Position numbers and translations under genes: made by a program. The notes beneath the pieces are model-generated. The model had not been told where the DNA came from, searched no databases, and saw nothing but the letters and a program-made list of their open reading frames with translations. From Carnegiea gigantea (lineage: Eukaryota > Streptophyta > Magnoliopsida > Caryophyllales > Cactaceae), in contig JAKOGI010003105.1 of assembly GCA_029747015.1 (NCBI GenBank), positions 1-64,000 of the forward strand: a stretch of DNA of 64,000 nt, given 5' to 3'. Of the stretch, positions 44,340 to 56,744 are shown in pieces (within the stretch, counting starts at the first letter, position 1; every line of letters starts with the position of its first letter).

Positions 44340-45143
44340 AGTTATAAGCTTTCTATACTTTTTTATCGAACATTGAGCCAAAGAATGTTTATGAAACCCT
44401 TATAGATTCTGATGAGGTTACTGCTATGCAAGAAGCACTTTATCAGTTCGAAAGAAACAAGGTTTAGCACCTTGAACCAAAGCCTAAGGACAGATCGATA
44501 ATCGGAATCAAGTGAGTGTTTAAGAACAAACTGGATGAGTTCCGAATAGTCACTCGGAATAAGGTCGGGCTAGTGGTTCAAGGCTACAACCAAGAAGAAG
44601 GGATCGATTATGAGAAAACATTGCACCTGTTGACCTCGAACTTAGCTTTATGATGTCCTCGAGGGTGCAATTTTGATCTCATTGGGTATGTGGATGCTGA
44701 TTATGCTGGATCCTTGATTGATAGAAAAAGCACCTCAGGTATAGCTCATTTTCTTAGACCCTGTTTGGTCTCTTGGGCAACCAAGAAATAACACTCCGTT
44801 GCCATATCCATAGCAGAAGTCGAGTATGTAGCGGCTGCTTCTTGTTGTGCTCAATTGTTGTGGATAAGGCAACAATTCAAGGACTTTTCTGTTGACACGG
44901 GATGCAATCCCATATTTTGTGATAACACAAGTGCATTAACATGACCAAAAACTCATGTCAACATAAAAGGACTAAGCATATTGACATACGTCATCATTTT
45001 TGAGAGACAATGTTGAAAAGGGCTTAACTTCAATGAATTTTTGTGCCGCTGATAAGCAAATTGCTGACATCTTTACTAAGACACTGAGTAGAGAACAGTT
45101 TGAGAGGAATAGACTTGAACTGGGTATGACTAAAAGAACTTGA
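44340..45143 (+). pseudogene. SIRE RT remnant fused to RNase H; RT core deleted
   Basis: RT N-terminal part: TAMQEALYQFERNKV, RSIIGIK, VVQGYNQEEGIDYEKT, up to about 44630. The next recognisable sequence is RNase H: LIGYVDADYAGSLIDRKSTS (from about 44671), AEVEYVAAASCCAQLLW, FCDNTSAL, ending near 45141. The central RT (palm with YVDD, several hundred bases) is absent, evidently an internal deletion near 44635-44670. Stops also interrupt both pieces. Confidence 0.9.
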
Positions 45144-45687
45144 GCATGTTTGTTTAACCCCAATGATTGACTAGTTAAGGGTTTTTAGGCCAAATAAATT
45201 GTTACAATGGATGCATTCAATTTTTGTGCTTTTATTGGCATATGTGTAGAATGTAACATGCTGATACTCGTTGAGATCTAATAATATTGCCCTTAGTATC
45301 CTGAGACACCGAACTTTTAACAGTAAGAACAGACTCTAGGAACAGACCTGACCACTGTTTGTATCATGTGCTGACCAAGTGACGTTATTAAAGGAACATT
45401 GGAAACCGAAATTTCCTTTTTCATTACACCTAACCTATAATTTATACCATACTTAGTGTAATGATATACTGCATGCAAAACATTCTCTCTCCAAGAAGGG
45501 CTGAAATAAACTCTCCTATAAACTGCCTTGATTTTCGGGCCACTCATGCACCATTAAATCCCTACACCCTCTCCCTCCATAACTCATCCATCCATCCCCT
45601 CTCTCTACCAAGAACCCAATTTCCCTCTCCTTCCTTAAACCCCTTCAAAACCCTAACTCTAAATCACCTCAAATCCTCAAATCCTTA

Positions 45688-47313
45688 ATGGCAAGAACTC
45701 GTGACGGTCAAGCATCCTCCAAGCACAAGACTTTTCACCCAAGATCACTGCGAGACCAACTATCAACAGAAAGGGGTGGAATTGGGATGAGTTCTGAGGG
45801 AACATCACTGGCACCTTCATCACCATGAACGATCTAGATTGGTATGGGAAACCCTCCCTCACCTTCTTTTTCGATTACTCCCTCTATTTTTCGGATCTTG
45901 AAGAGTTTAGACTTAAGATTAGTAGACTTAAACCCTAATATGGTACCTTTGGTACACTCAATTACGGGTTAGGAGATTGTGGTGTATGACCCGGTTGTGG
46001 TTGAGTCTAGATTAAGGGGGAATGAGGCCGAATCAGCTGAGGAGTTTAAGGATTATAATGTTGGACATATTGATAATGAATTTATTACTGAAGATGCTAA
46101 GGATAGTGATGAGGATGAGCCAATTTTGCGGTTCAAACGAACTGTTCCAACCAAGCCCTGACAATAAGAACAAACTGGCCCTTAAATCCTCCAAAACACC
46201 CACCAAAACACCCCTCAAACCAGTTCCATCCCAGAAACCTGCTCAAAAACGGGCTACCCCAGAACAAGTGTTATAACTGGTTGAAGAATCTGATGAACTA
46301 AAGAAAAAGAAAGTTAGGAAGAACATGATACTTGCTGAGAGATATAAGCGTTTTCTACAAAAATCTGTGGTTCGGGGAAAGGTAGTTAAGATGTCATACT
46401 TTCAGAAAAAGGGGCTTGGGGTGCTCGTGGAAAAGTTAGAGGCCCAGGGGTGGTTGAATTTGTTCACATATACTAAGAGAGGATGTTTGGTTCCAGACTT
46501 AGCTGAGGTCTATGCAAACTATGTTGTCACCAATAGAGTGGTGACGAGCCCAATTAATAATCATGACCTACGGTTTGATGTTAAGAAGTTAGGTGAGTTA
46601 CTTGAGGTGTCCTCTGAAGGTTTTGATGAGTATGTGTGAGAGGACAAGAGCGTCTTCAGTGAAGAACGGCTATTGGAATTGACCCAGAAACTAGTCCAAA
46701 AACCCCATCTGACTGTATCTCGATCTGTGAGAAAGGCGAAAATGATGCCATTGCATTGACTATTGTTTTGCTTTGTGATTCAGAATATTGTTCATCGAGG
46801 TTAGGGACGTAACCTTACTGATCCCATGGACATGTGCTACACTGATTTATTGGATAGGGGTGAGCAAATTAACTTGCCCGCAATCATGATTAGCCATATT
46901 GGGAGAATTGTCAACACATTCAAGGATCATGACATGGGCTATGGGCTCTTGCTGACGTCGGTGATTGAGAAGCTTAAGATTCCCTTGCAGAAGAGAATAG
47001 GCTTTGATGTCAGTGATGAGATTGGCAATAGCACGTTAATTGGGTGTGGTTTCAAAGTGATAAAAGGTTGCAGTGTAACTTCAGAACAAGGGTCCAAACA
47101 CCACTTGGACCTGTTTCTAGTGAAGCCTCCACATTCAACGCTCCTACAATTGATACACTGTTGCAGGACCATATTACATTGAAAGGGGAGATAGGTGAAG
47201 TAAAGCAGGCACTTACAGAGGAAAAGGCTCTCAATGCCAAACGTCATGAGGATCTGCTGAGTGCCCTTCTTGCCCTCACAGCCAAATTCTCTCCTCCCCC
47301 TTTCTCTACCTGA
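45688..47313 (+). pseudogene. Env-like reading frame of the SIRE lineage, broken
   Basis: Placed between RNase H and the polypurine tract, where SIRE elements carry an env-like ORF of unknown role. Starts MARTRDGQASSKHK at 45688. Broken frames continue with an acidic stretch (EFITEDAKDSDEDEPILRF), a basic Pro/Thr-rich stretch, and a region resembling the 'putative plant transposon protein' domain (YFQKKGLGVLVEKLEAQGW, LAEVYANY, MDMCYTDLLDRGEQINLPA, KLKIPLQKRIGFDV), and end in a helical segment (LKGEIGEVKQALTEEKALNA) at 47313. At least four frame breaks or stops. No clear signal peptide or membrane anchor survives. Confidence 0.75.
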
Positions 47314-47768
47314 ACCTGTTCCTTTCCCTGTTTTCAACACTGTTTTTTAAACATTTGGTTATGTATGTGACTACTAAGGATTTATGGCTGTTTTTGGATG
47401 GTTAATGCATTTACGCTATAACTTTGCTTATTGCATGTGTTATTTGTTTGTGCGTGACACGGATGACCAATATCATTACTGTACCATGTACTTGAGGCTA
47501 ACACTGTTATCTCCCGTATTACCGCTTTGGTAGTGATTGCATCTACACTGGATTTTAACTTCCGACCTCCTCACCCTTTTCAATTATGTCAAAAGGGGGA
47601 AGATGAGTATGGCCTTATTTCAATTGGTTTGCCTAATTTAAGTTGACTTCTTAACTCTTGTTTTCTCTCTAGTGTGAGGGTGGATAACTATTTTGGCACT
47701 AATGTATATTTGCCTATCTCACTATTAATTATCATTGATGACTTACGATCATTTGGTTTGTCATCATT

Positions 47769-47782
47769 AAAAAGGGGGAAAT
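47769..47782 (+). promoter_or_regulatory. Polypurine tract of the SIRE-type element
   Basis: AAAAAGGGGGAAAT directly before the 3' LTR. A further AAAAGGGGGAAGATG lies near 47590. Confidence 0.8.
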
Positions 47783-49222
47783 TGTTGACCCAATTAATGT
47801 GTAAGGTTTTAATGATGACAATCCAAATAAACTAGTCAATATGTTGTACTGTGAGTTATGTGTTGTGCTTGAGTTATATGCTAAGACAGGATCCGGAGAA
47901 TGCATGAAGCAGTTTGAATGAGCATAGAGCATCAAAGTTGATAACATGCGCAAGAATCTGAGAACACTCCCTCAGAATAGTTCTAGGAGTGGCAGCATGG
48001 ACCTGCACAATAAGCGTAGCTAATAACAAGAGCCTAAGAATATTGTCTCAGAACAGTTCTGAGCATAGAGCATGGAACATCAAAATCATATTCAAGGAGT
48101 TCAGCTGATAACAAGAGTCTTAGGCTTAGCATTTGATTTTATTTTTCAGATTCTTATTAATATGCCAATTAGAAGGTCTTGACTTAGAATTTACTTTGAA
48201 AGGTTTTTTAAGTACTTCAGAACACTACCTCAAAACAGTTCTGAGAAGTCAGGTCTATGGTGTTCTGACGTTAAAGATAAAAAACGAATTTCAAGATTTT
48301 AGAGTCTTTCTTTACTGTCGATTTTCGGAAAATAAATGGGAGTAATTTAAGTCAGTTAAGTCTAAAACAATTTCCTTCCTTGATTAAGAGATTTAATCTT
48401 ATCTCTTAAAGGAAGAATATTTTCCAAAGATTTGATCCTATCTTCCAAAGATTTTCCAAAGATTTCCCAAATATTTAAGCATATCTTCTAAAGAAGTTTG
48501 ACAACTCCTAGTTTTATAGAATGGCTAAGATTGTGGGAAAATATGGGAGATTGCCTTCTTGCACGGCAAGCACACATTCCGCTATTTAAGTGGCTCTCTC
48601 CTTCATTATTTCTCAAGGTTTTCCAAGGGTTTAAAATTGTCTTTGTGAGTCTGAATTTTTTGAGAGAAAATCTTCAAAGAGAGTGCTGAATCAATCTTTC
48701 ATACTGGCATAATAGTGTTTATACTGTACCTTATATTCAACTTGTCTAGAAGTATTCAAGTAAGGTGTCTTGCTATTTCTTTTTTCACCATTGAATCAAG
48801 AAATTGTCCAAGTCTTAGGAGACATTGGACGTAGTCTCTTAAGAGACATTGGACGTGTTGTCCGTATTGTCCAAATCATTGGACGTGATCTCTAAGGAGA
48901 CGTTGGACGTGGTGTCTATATAACTAGGGTCTGGGAGTAGACTAGTTGCGTGTGTTGCGTGTGTAACAAATTCGGTCCATTTAGTGAAAGTGTTGCTGAA
49001 ATCCTAAAGTGGAAGATCGTGGTTTTTACACCTCAGTTGGGCTAGAGGTGGTTTTTCACATAAAAATATTGTGTCTCCTTTACTATTGCCGCAATTATAC
49101 TTATTTCTGTCTTACTGCAAATACGCGTTCTAAATAGTTCTGACGAGTGTTTTGAGAAAACCAGAAGAAACTAGTAGACATAATTCACCCCCTCTTATGT
49201 CCTTGTGTGAGTAAATCTAACA
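47783..49222 (+). repeat. 3' LTR of the SIRE-type element (1440 bp)
   Basis: Aligns with the 5' LTR throughout but has extra tandem copies of a TTGGACGT...GGAGAC motif (about 48800-48925), making it 54 bp longer. Confidence 0.93.
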
Positions 49223-49227
49223 AAAAG

Positions 49228-49882
49228 GATTACATGATTGAGTGCATCGATATCTTAATTCCTTTATTTTCTTCTTCTTTTATTTAGCTTCCTTCCTTCA
49301 TTTCTTCTTTTGAATATTTTTAATGATGATAGAACATACATAGTAGTAGAATTAGATTAGTATTATTATTGTTGTTTTTGGTATTGCCTTTATCTCTATT
49401 GGCATCTACTCTTCACTATCTTTATTTTTTCAAATAATATATAGTTAGCTATAGGTTTTGCAATTTTATTTTACATTTGTTTGGATTTATATTGGAATTG
49501 ATGTTTGGTTCTTATTACAAATCTTCATTCAAATTTATGCATTTTATATATTTTCTTTTCAATTGTTTCTTTCAATTCATAAATAAATTAATTAAATTGA
49601 GTTGATATTGAATTTATATTTTCTCAATACAAAATCATAACCTAAGCTTATATATCGCGATATTAAACCTATAAATATAAAGACCTAACATTTTAAACAA
49701 GTTCGTGCAAAGCACAGATTCAATACTAATATAAATAAAGAAAAGTGACCCAATGAATACAATTAAACAGACCTCCACACTTGTAGGGGAAAAAAATTCC
49801 AATGACATCTAGAGTTTAAACATGTCTACACTTCAAGAAATATCAAATACATATAGCTCACTTCATATAAGAATATGCCCTA
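49228..49882. other. Right flank of the SIRE insertion; 49733-49880 repeats at 61352-61510
   Basis: AT-rich. AAAGTGACCCAATGAATAC and CTTGTAGGGGAAAAAAATTC are shared with 61352-61510, which follows unit D directly. This shows that the unit continues here and that D lacks 38861-49730. Confidence 0.7.
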
Positions 49883-52800
49883 ACATGCACATAAAAAATG
49901 GCTAGTGATGGTGATAGGAATTCTCCTTTCTTTCACCAAACTACTACCATTAGAAAACGGCGTCGTTCTATCATTAGAATTAAGGACATTTTAGGTGTGT
50001 GACTTGAGGAACTGCCTATGACTAAGTAGAAATTTATTAATGATTTTTTTGGACGTTTCTCTTCTGCTCGCCGTTCTCTGCCGGCATTACCTTCCAATCT
50101 TGCATCCCCTATTATAGCCTCATAGGAAAACATAGACTTAATCAAACCTGTCACAGAAGTTGAGATCCATGCCACCCTATTTCAAATGGATCCACATAAA
50201 GCCCCTAGTCGGGATGGGTTTGGAGCTTCCTTTTTTCAGGATCATTGGGTCACTATTAAGGATCAACTATGCTTTACTATTAGAGACTTTTTTAATTCCG
50301 GGTAACTTCTCAAAGAAGTCAATCATACATTGATTGCTTCAATTCTGAAGGTAGTTATTCCTAAAACGACTGCACAAGTTTGACCAATCAGTCTTTGTAA
50401 CATCTTATATAAAATCTTAGCCAAAATTCTAGTCAACAGGATGCGACGTATCTTACAGCGCATTATTCACCCTTCTCATAGTGCTTTCGGACCTCGAGCA
50501 ATCCATGATAATATTTTGATTGCTAATGAGATTATGAATAAACTTAAACATTTTAAAGGAAAAAAAGCTTATGTAGCCTTCAAATTAGATATGGAAAAAT
50601 CTTATGATAGATTAGAATGGAACTTTGAGTTGAACCGTCTTCACCAATTGGGTTTCCATTACACTTGGACTAGATGGATAAAGGAATGTATTTCTGCATG
50701 CAGTCTCCCATTTGGTTATTGTTAATGATGAACCGTGTAGCTTTTTCAAGCCATCTAGAGGGCTACGGCAAGGAGATCCTCTATCTTATACCAGTTCATC
50801 TTATGTATGGATGTGCTTCCTCATAGACCTTATGATCAATCACTGAATGCCAAATCTGGGATAGGAATTAAGATAGCTCCATCTGCAACACGAATTCCAT
50901 GTTTTCTTTTGCAGACGTAATCTTGTCTTTTGCAAAGCACTTCTCAAGCATATCAGAACTTGAAAGGTGGTCTTGATATTTTTTGCGTGCAATCGGGACA
51001 GTTGATTATTTCCATAAGTCAAACATCATGTTTTCTCATAGTACTCGATCTTTGGATAAGCAAACTATAGGTGTTATATTTAATATATTACATAGCTCGT
51101 CGCTAGCTATACCTGGGATGTTCTATCTTTCAGGGTGGGCCAACGATAGATCTTTTTTAAGGTCTCTCTGCTAAAGCCCTCACTAAACTTGACAATGGGA
51201 AAGCTAAGTGTTTTTCAAAAGCTAGTCGGATTGTTCTTATTCAATCCAACCTCGAATCCCTTCCTAGCTATACAACACAATGTTTTAAAATACCTAATAT
51301 AGTTGCTGACAATTTAGATCGCATTAATCATGATTTCTTTTGGAAAAACTCTGACTCTAACAAAGGCCTACCCCTGGTAGTTTGGGATAAAATTCGTCGA
51401 CCTAAAAAGTTTGGAGGTCTGGGTCTATGGAAAATAGCAGTTGTAAACATAGCCTTGCTTTCCAAACTGGCCTGGAAAATACTCACCAACGGCCTGTTCT
51501 TTTTGTTGAAAAATATGGGTTGAAAAATAGGTGAAGTCGGTTGAGATTGGTTGAAGTGTGTTGAAGTGAATAGAAGTTGGTAATTTCTTTTGTTGAAGTA
51601 AATAGAAGCGGGTTGAAGTTGGTTGAAGTTGGTATTTTTTTTTTTTTTAATGATGGGTTGAAGTTGGTATTTTTTTATATTTTTTTGTTGAAGTGAATTG
51701 AATTGGTTGAAGTGGGTTGAAGTTGAAATTTTTTTGTTGAAGCAGGTTAAAGTTGATTGAAGTTGGTAAATTGGGATTTACCAATGAAAAGAACAGGCCT
51801 TAAGTTAGGCAATTTTTGGGTTCAACAAATGAAAGCCAAGTATGGCTTCCCTAATCAATTCTTTGACTGTAATTAAACAATCAAACTCTTGGGTTTGGAA
51901 GTGTCTTCTCTGACTTAGGCCTTTCATTATGCAAGGTATATGGTGAAAAGTTGGTAATGGTCAAACCATCAAGTTTTGAGCAGATTCTGGGTGCTTCGAA
52001 GACTTTAGTATCCTGGTTGGGACTAGATCTTTCAACCTTAATTAATGTTACTGTGAAGGTTTATGAATTTATCACCACTAATAAGCGATGGGACTCACTC
52101 AAACTGATGCAATATGTACTGAACAATGTAGTTCAACTAATCCAAGGTGTCCCTCTACCATTTGCAGGTGTTATGGATTCTTTTTGTTAGGGATTTACAG
52201 GAAGTGGTGAATTTTCCACCAAATCTGCTATCTGGAAGGCCCATGATAATCTATTTGTATGGCAATATAACTAGATTTGGAAGTTAGATGTTATGCCGAA
52301 AGTTAAAATCTTCCTATGGCAATTAAGCCATAATTCTTTGCCTTTGCGAGTCATGTTGCTTGGAAGAGGAATCCAACTGGATCCTATTTGTCCTGCTTGT
52401 CTTAATGATATCGATGATTTAGCTCATCTCTTGCTCCACTGCCCTATGGTAATGAAAGTTTGGGATTTAGCTATTGCACATCATTGGCTGCCAGGCTTTC
52501 CATTCTCTTTGCCTCTCTCTTCTCTAAGAGGAGAACTACATTCATTATCTTGTAATCACTTTTCCCACATTTCTTGGGTTGCAATCCTCTTAGGGAATAA
52601 CTAGAAATCTCGTAATACCTTAGTCTTTCAAAACAACACCCCAAAGCCTACAGAGACCTTACTCGATTTCAAACGTAACTGGGCATAATGAAAATTACGA
52701 ACTTCAACCCCTCTTACCATTCCTCTACTTCACCTCAAACTCATTGCCATCATAAGACCACCCATTTCACTGGGTGGAGGTGACCAGGAGGGGGATCCAT

Positions 52801-53004
52801 CAAAATTAACTTTGATGGGTCCAAATCTTCAGAAGGTGCAGCAGCAGGATTTGTTATGTATAGCTGGCAAGGAAGCTTCATCATGGTAGGTGCTCGTTTT
52901 ACGTAGCAAGCCCCAATCTTGGTAACAGAAGCAATAATCATGAGAGATGGTATTAAGGCCGCAATCCAAGCAAGATATCGAATGATTCAGGCTGAAGGCG
53001 ACAA
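49883..53004 (+). pseudogene. Second LINE (L1-type ORF2), truncated at both ends
   Basis: No ORF1 or endonuclease. RT begins about 50180 (MDPHKAPSRDGFGASFFQDH) with NRMRRILQRIIH, then AFGPRAIHDNILIANEIMN and FKLDMEKSYDRLEW. The YADD site reads FADV near 50910, so one catalytic Asp is gone. SLSAKALTKLD and AWKILTN precede a MITE (51491-51799), then FWVQQMKAKYGF. zf-RVT at 52293-52604 (CPACLNDIDDLAHLLLHC). RNase H INFDGS, TEAIIM, AEGDN, cut at 53004 where unit D begins. No A-tail. Many stops. A different family from the LINE at 9.2 kb. Confidence 0.92.
51491..51799. mobile_element. MITE nested in the second LINE (same family as 5027-5411)
   Basis: Ends GGCCTGTTCTTTTTGTTG and (opposite strand) GGCCTGTTCTTTTCATTGG. 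Body of GGTTGAAGT repeats. It splits the LINE frame between AWKILTN and KLGNFWVQQMKAKYG, fixing its limits to within a few bases. Confidence 0.88.
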
Positions 53005-54196
53005 TCAATTTTTCATAGTAGGAGACTATGAGTGTTATTGCCTTATACACTTATGTTGGTCTACTTTCATGTATTTTGATAGCTTTTGTTGTTTATCTAG
53101 GCCTTTGTTCATTTGTATTTTGGCCTTACGCTCGGCCGCTCAGGTGAACTGAGCGCTCGAACCTCGCTGAGCCTCTCGGACTCGAGTTCAGATACACATT
53201 GTTCAACTCAAAGCTTGGCTTGGCTTGGCTTGGCTTGAAATTCTTTGTATTTGTTTGTTTTTGTGTTAAAGTTTCCCAATGTCAGCTTACAATCTGACAT
53301 CAATTCAAGAATTTTGAATTGAATAATTGTTATATGTCTCTCTCCACATTTAGGTAAATCTTATTTGTAACCCACAGTTTTTGGAATCATTATTTGAACC
53401 CCCCTCATTTTAGAATTTGTTATTATATGTAGGAAATTTATTATTATTTAATCACCCTCACATTGGTACTTTTGGAGAGCAAATGATAATAATTTTTAAG
53501 TTGAGGGAACTTAAATAATAATTTCAAAAACTGCGGGTTACAAATATGATTTCCTAAATGTGGAGGGGGTGTTTGATAATAATTCTTTTTGAATTGGATC
53601 CATCTTCAAAAAAAAAAAAGATAGATTTCTGGGTTCTATTAATAAATTAAGGATTGAAATAAAATTTTGTTGATCATAATTGTAAATTAATACTCACGAC
53701 ACAAGTATATAAGGGGAAAAAAAAACTAATTGAACTAAATCAAATCAAGCGAGCTGAGCTTTGCCCGAACTTAATTGGCTCAGTTTGCTATCAAGTAGGT
53801 TGGGCTTAGCTCCAACTCAATTTCACTCAAACCTTAACCAAACTTTGATCTAGTCGATCTTGAGATCTTGTGAGCCGGCTCGATTTCATTATAGCCTAAC
53901 CTTCAGTTATTGCCTTGCAAATTGGGTTGGGGGGACGTGGTTTGAAAATTTTCTTCTTGGGTTCTTCAATGATAGACTATCATTGTCTTACCTTTCGACC
54001 AAAAAATAATAATAATAGACTATCATAACAAATTTCCTAAACGTGTTTAGTCCTTGTATATGAGTATGATTTTTGTTATTCGACAATTTAATATCGGAAT
54101 ATAAGCAATTTTTCTCCTTGTGTAGTCCCAATGTACCAGAACATCTTGCCTGTGCTGAATTTTGAAAATTTTTCTTTTTGTATTGTTCAATAATAG

Positions 54197-54488
54197 ACTA
54201 TCATAAAATGTCCAATGCATATCCAAATCCAATACCCCAAAAATTCCTCCACCAGGTGGGGTGTGAAGGTCTGATATATTAGTCTTACCCCTAAATTGTA
54301 AAATTACAGCGAGACTGGTTCCGATTGACCTTGAATTTAAAAACTGTAGACTATCTACTACTCTACAGAAACAAAACAGAGGAAGTTTAGAGAGGTAGTT
54401 TGCTTTAGTCCGTACAATCCAAACTGAAAAAAATAGTCCACTATTACCTTTTTTAGCTATACAGATTTTGGACAAAACAACTATGATA
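54197..54488. mobile_element. Short MITE with 9-bp near-duplication
   Basis: The element is 54206-54479. Flanks ACTATCATA and ACTATGATA match at 8 of 9. Units A and B read TAATAGACTATCATAATAAAT without it. Short inverted ends TGTCCAA / TTGGACA. The 9-bp duplication would fit Mutator-like elements, but the terminal repeats are too short to be sure. Confidence 0.65.
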
Positions 54489-55468
54489 ATAAATTTCCTA
54501 AAATTATGTGGTCTATATATGTGAGTATGAGTTTTTTCCTTCAGCAATTTAATATAGAACTATAAGCAATTTTTCTCCTTTCTCGGGTGCAGTCCCATTA
54601 TAACTTAATAACTTGTATGGCCCTTCACCTCAGCTATCCATTATATATAATAACATCTGATTATTCTGTTCAAGAATAATCTCAACTAAAATACTAACCT
54701 AATAATTAGAGGTGATCTGTCACTTGAATGCGATTGGGCTTTAATAAAAACATAGATGTTATACGAGGCTACTTAAATTTGAACTTGAAATCACTATGCC
54801 CTACTAAAACTCTAAAACCATAAATATTTAAAAATTATCTCAACAAGAAAACTTAAACCTGTTTTGAAAAGCTTAGGCTTTTCTTTCGGGGGTTGATGTG
54901 CCGTGTTTTGGAAACACTTTTTTGAATAGATTTTGCACCCAAAAAAAAGTTTTTTTTCATTCAACCAAACAATTCTTTAATATGTTTGATTAATTGGCTT
55001 TTTGTATTTAAAAAAAAAAACTAATTTCAACTAGTTTTTATCATTAGTTTTTTGAAATTTAGTTTTTTCTCTGACACCTTCTTTAGATTTAGCTAATGTA
55101 CCAAACAATTTTTTATAAAACAACTAATGTAAACAATTAATATAAACAATTAATGTAATTGACTAAGAACTAACAACACATATAAATTGGCTAGCAACTA
55201 AATAGGGTCATAATTGAATATTAAACCTAAGTTTTTAGTAATATTCTCAAAAACTTTTACCAATATGACTAATCGACACACAGTTTATTAATACAGTAAT
55301 ATCACCCTCACATATGTCACAGACAACAATATATATAGCCATCTAGTTTGCATCTTATCTCAAAATAAGTTAAACCAATATCATAAGACATAAATAAGAA
55401 TCAAACAGTAGGTAACAAAAATGTGTGATAAACTTATAATAATAATCAAACAGTAGGTAACACTAGCT

Positions 55469-55756
55469 TGATCATCAAACATCCATTCGATTATAAGAGC
55501 AAGAACTCAGGAAGCTCAAAGAATAGAGAGAGAATCAAAGAATGCAGAGAATGAAAGGATTGATGTATTGTTAATCTTTTTTTAATCATCAAGGATGCAA
55601 GTTTGTGAGCAATCCTTTATATATACAGATATAGAAGATATCGAATTTGCTAACTAACTGTTGACTGCCTTGAAACAAACCACCAGCTCAGCATAACTCT
55701 CTTGGTTGCTGGTTGGGTTGTTACTGTGATTGTTGCTACTGCGAGGGTCTCCAACA
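55469..55756 (-). repeat. Probable 3' LTR of the RE1-like Copia
   Basis: The minus strand starts TGTTGGAGACCCTCGC right after a G-rich tract (GGGGGGGGGGAGCAG), contains TATATATAAAGG and ends near TTTGATGATCA. The inner boundary is well supported, the outer one is tentative. Only one LTR is present. Confidence 0.6.
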
Positions 55757-55950
55757 CTGCTCCCCCCCCCCCCCAAAAAAAAGCATAGAATGTTGAGTTA
55801 ACATACCAAGCTTGTGTAATAAAGTTCAATGCTGTTGTGAAGGCAAGAGTTTGGTGAGAACATCAGCTAACTGTGACCGTGTAGGAAGATAGCCCAGCTG
55901 AATTAATCCTTCCATAACTTTGTCTCTCGTAAATGGCAATTAATATCTAT
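55757..55950 (-). pseudogene. RNase H C-terminus of the RE1-like Copia, left of the MITE
   Basis: The minus-strand frame continues DINCHF (55950 downward) and LADVLTKLLPSQQH, ending before the polypurine tract. It rejoins the part right of the MITE. Confidence 0.7.
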
Positions 55951-56744
55951 GGCTATGTTTGGTAAAGAGCTTTTTAGGTGTGAAAAGAGTTTTTTGGAGT
56001 ATTAGCTATTTGACTCTGGTCAAAAAGCTCTTTGAAGTATTTGGTTGATTAGCTTTTTAGATTAGCTTCTTATATCCAAAAAACTCTTTTACAAAAAGCT
56101 TTTGGGGATAGCTTTTTTAAAGAGCTTTTTAATGTTTACTAGTACAATGACCATACTAACCTTATAATTTGGACAAATTTACATTAAATGTCATTCACAA
56201 ATGATATTTCGGAATGTTGGATGCTTATACTTTAAATTTTTCAATTTTTTTCCTCTTTTGGGACAAGAGTTGTGGATGGTCATGATGTTGAAGATAATGC
56301 TTTTAATTTTAACACTTTCTTAATTTAACAAATAATTTATGTTAGTTAGTCTTACATGATATATAAATATTTTTAATGGCACATAATTTCAATTGCTATT
56401 AAAAAAGAAAACATTTAACATTAAAAAGATATTTTGATAATATGTACTAAAATTAGGAAAAAGTATAAATGTAATTTCATATATCACATAATTTTAATTC
56501 ATAATTTATATCGAAAAGAAAAATAAATATCCAATGAAAAATTATTTTGTTAGAAAAATAATGAAATTGAGTAATGGGCATAAGTGAAATTTTATCAAAT
56601 AGCTTTGTTAGAAACAGTTAACTTTGCCAAATACTTTTTTCATAAATAGCTAATGCAATCAGTTAAGTCAAATAGGTAATGCAATCAGCTAACAACTAAC
56701 AGCTAATGCAATCAGCTAACAGCTGATCGCCAAACAGGGCCTAT
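55948..56744. mobile_element. GGCCCTGTTTGG-family MITE with 3-bp target duplication
   Basis: The element is 55951-56741 (791 bp). Ends GGCTATGTTTGGTAAA and (opposite strand) GGCCCTGTTTGGCGAT. TAT on both sides (55948-55950, 56742-56744). With one TAT and the element left out, the interrupted RNase H frame reads continuously, which supports the 3-bp duplication. A 3-bp duplication suggests PIF/Harbinger (Tourist-like) elements. Subterminal AACAGCTAA and AAAAAGCT motifs. Confidence 0.85.

Larger units (their letters stand above)
39260..49227 (+). mobile_element. SIRE/Maximus-type Copia retrotransposon with env-like frame
   Basis: The element is 39265-49222, about 10 kb, with the 5-bp duplication AAAAG (39260-39264, 49223-49227). 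LTRs begin TGTTGACCCA and end AAATCTAACA. The gag has an extended coiled-coil part and two zinc knuckles, then protease, integrase, a truncated RT, RNase H, an env-like region, polypurine tract and 3' LTR. This order and the long gag and env-like region are characteristic of the SIRE lineage. The LTRs differ at many positions, so it is older than the TNT1-like copy. Confidence 0.95.

Noticed and set aside
53210..53245. CTTGG-repeat run (GGCTTGGCTTGG), considered as tandem repeat or CRISPR-like
   Set aside because: Short, inside the unit, present in lower copy in A and B. No spacers, and a plant context rules out CRISPR.
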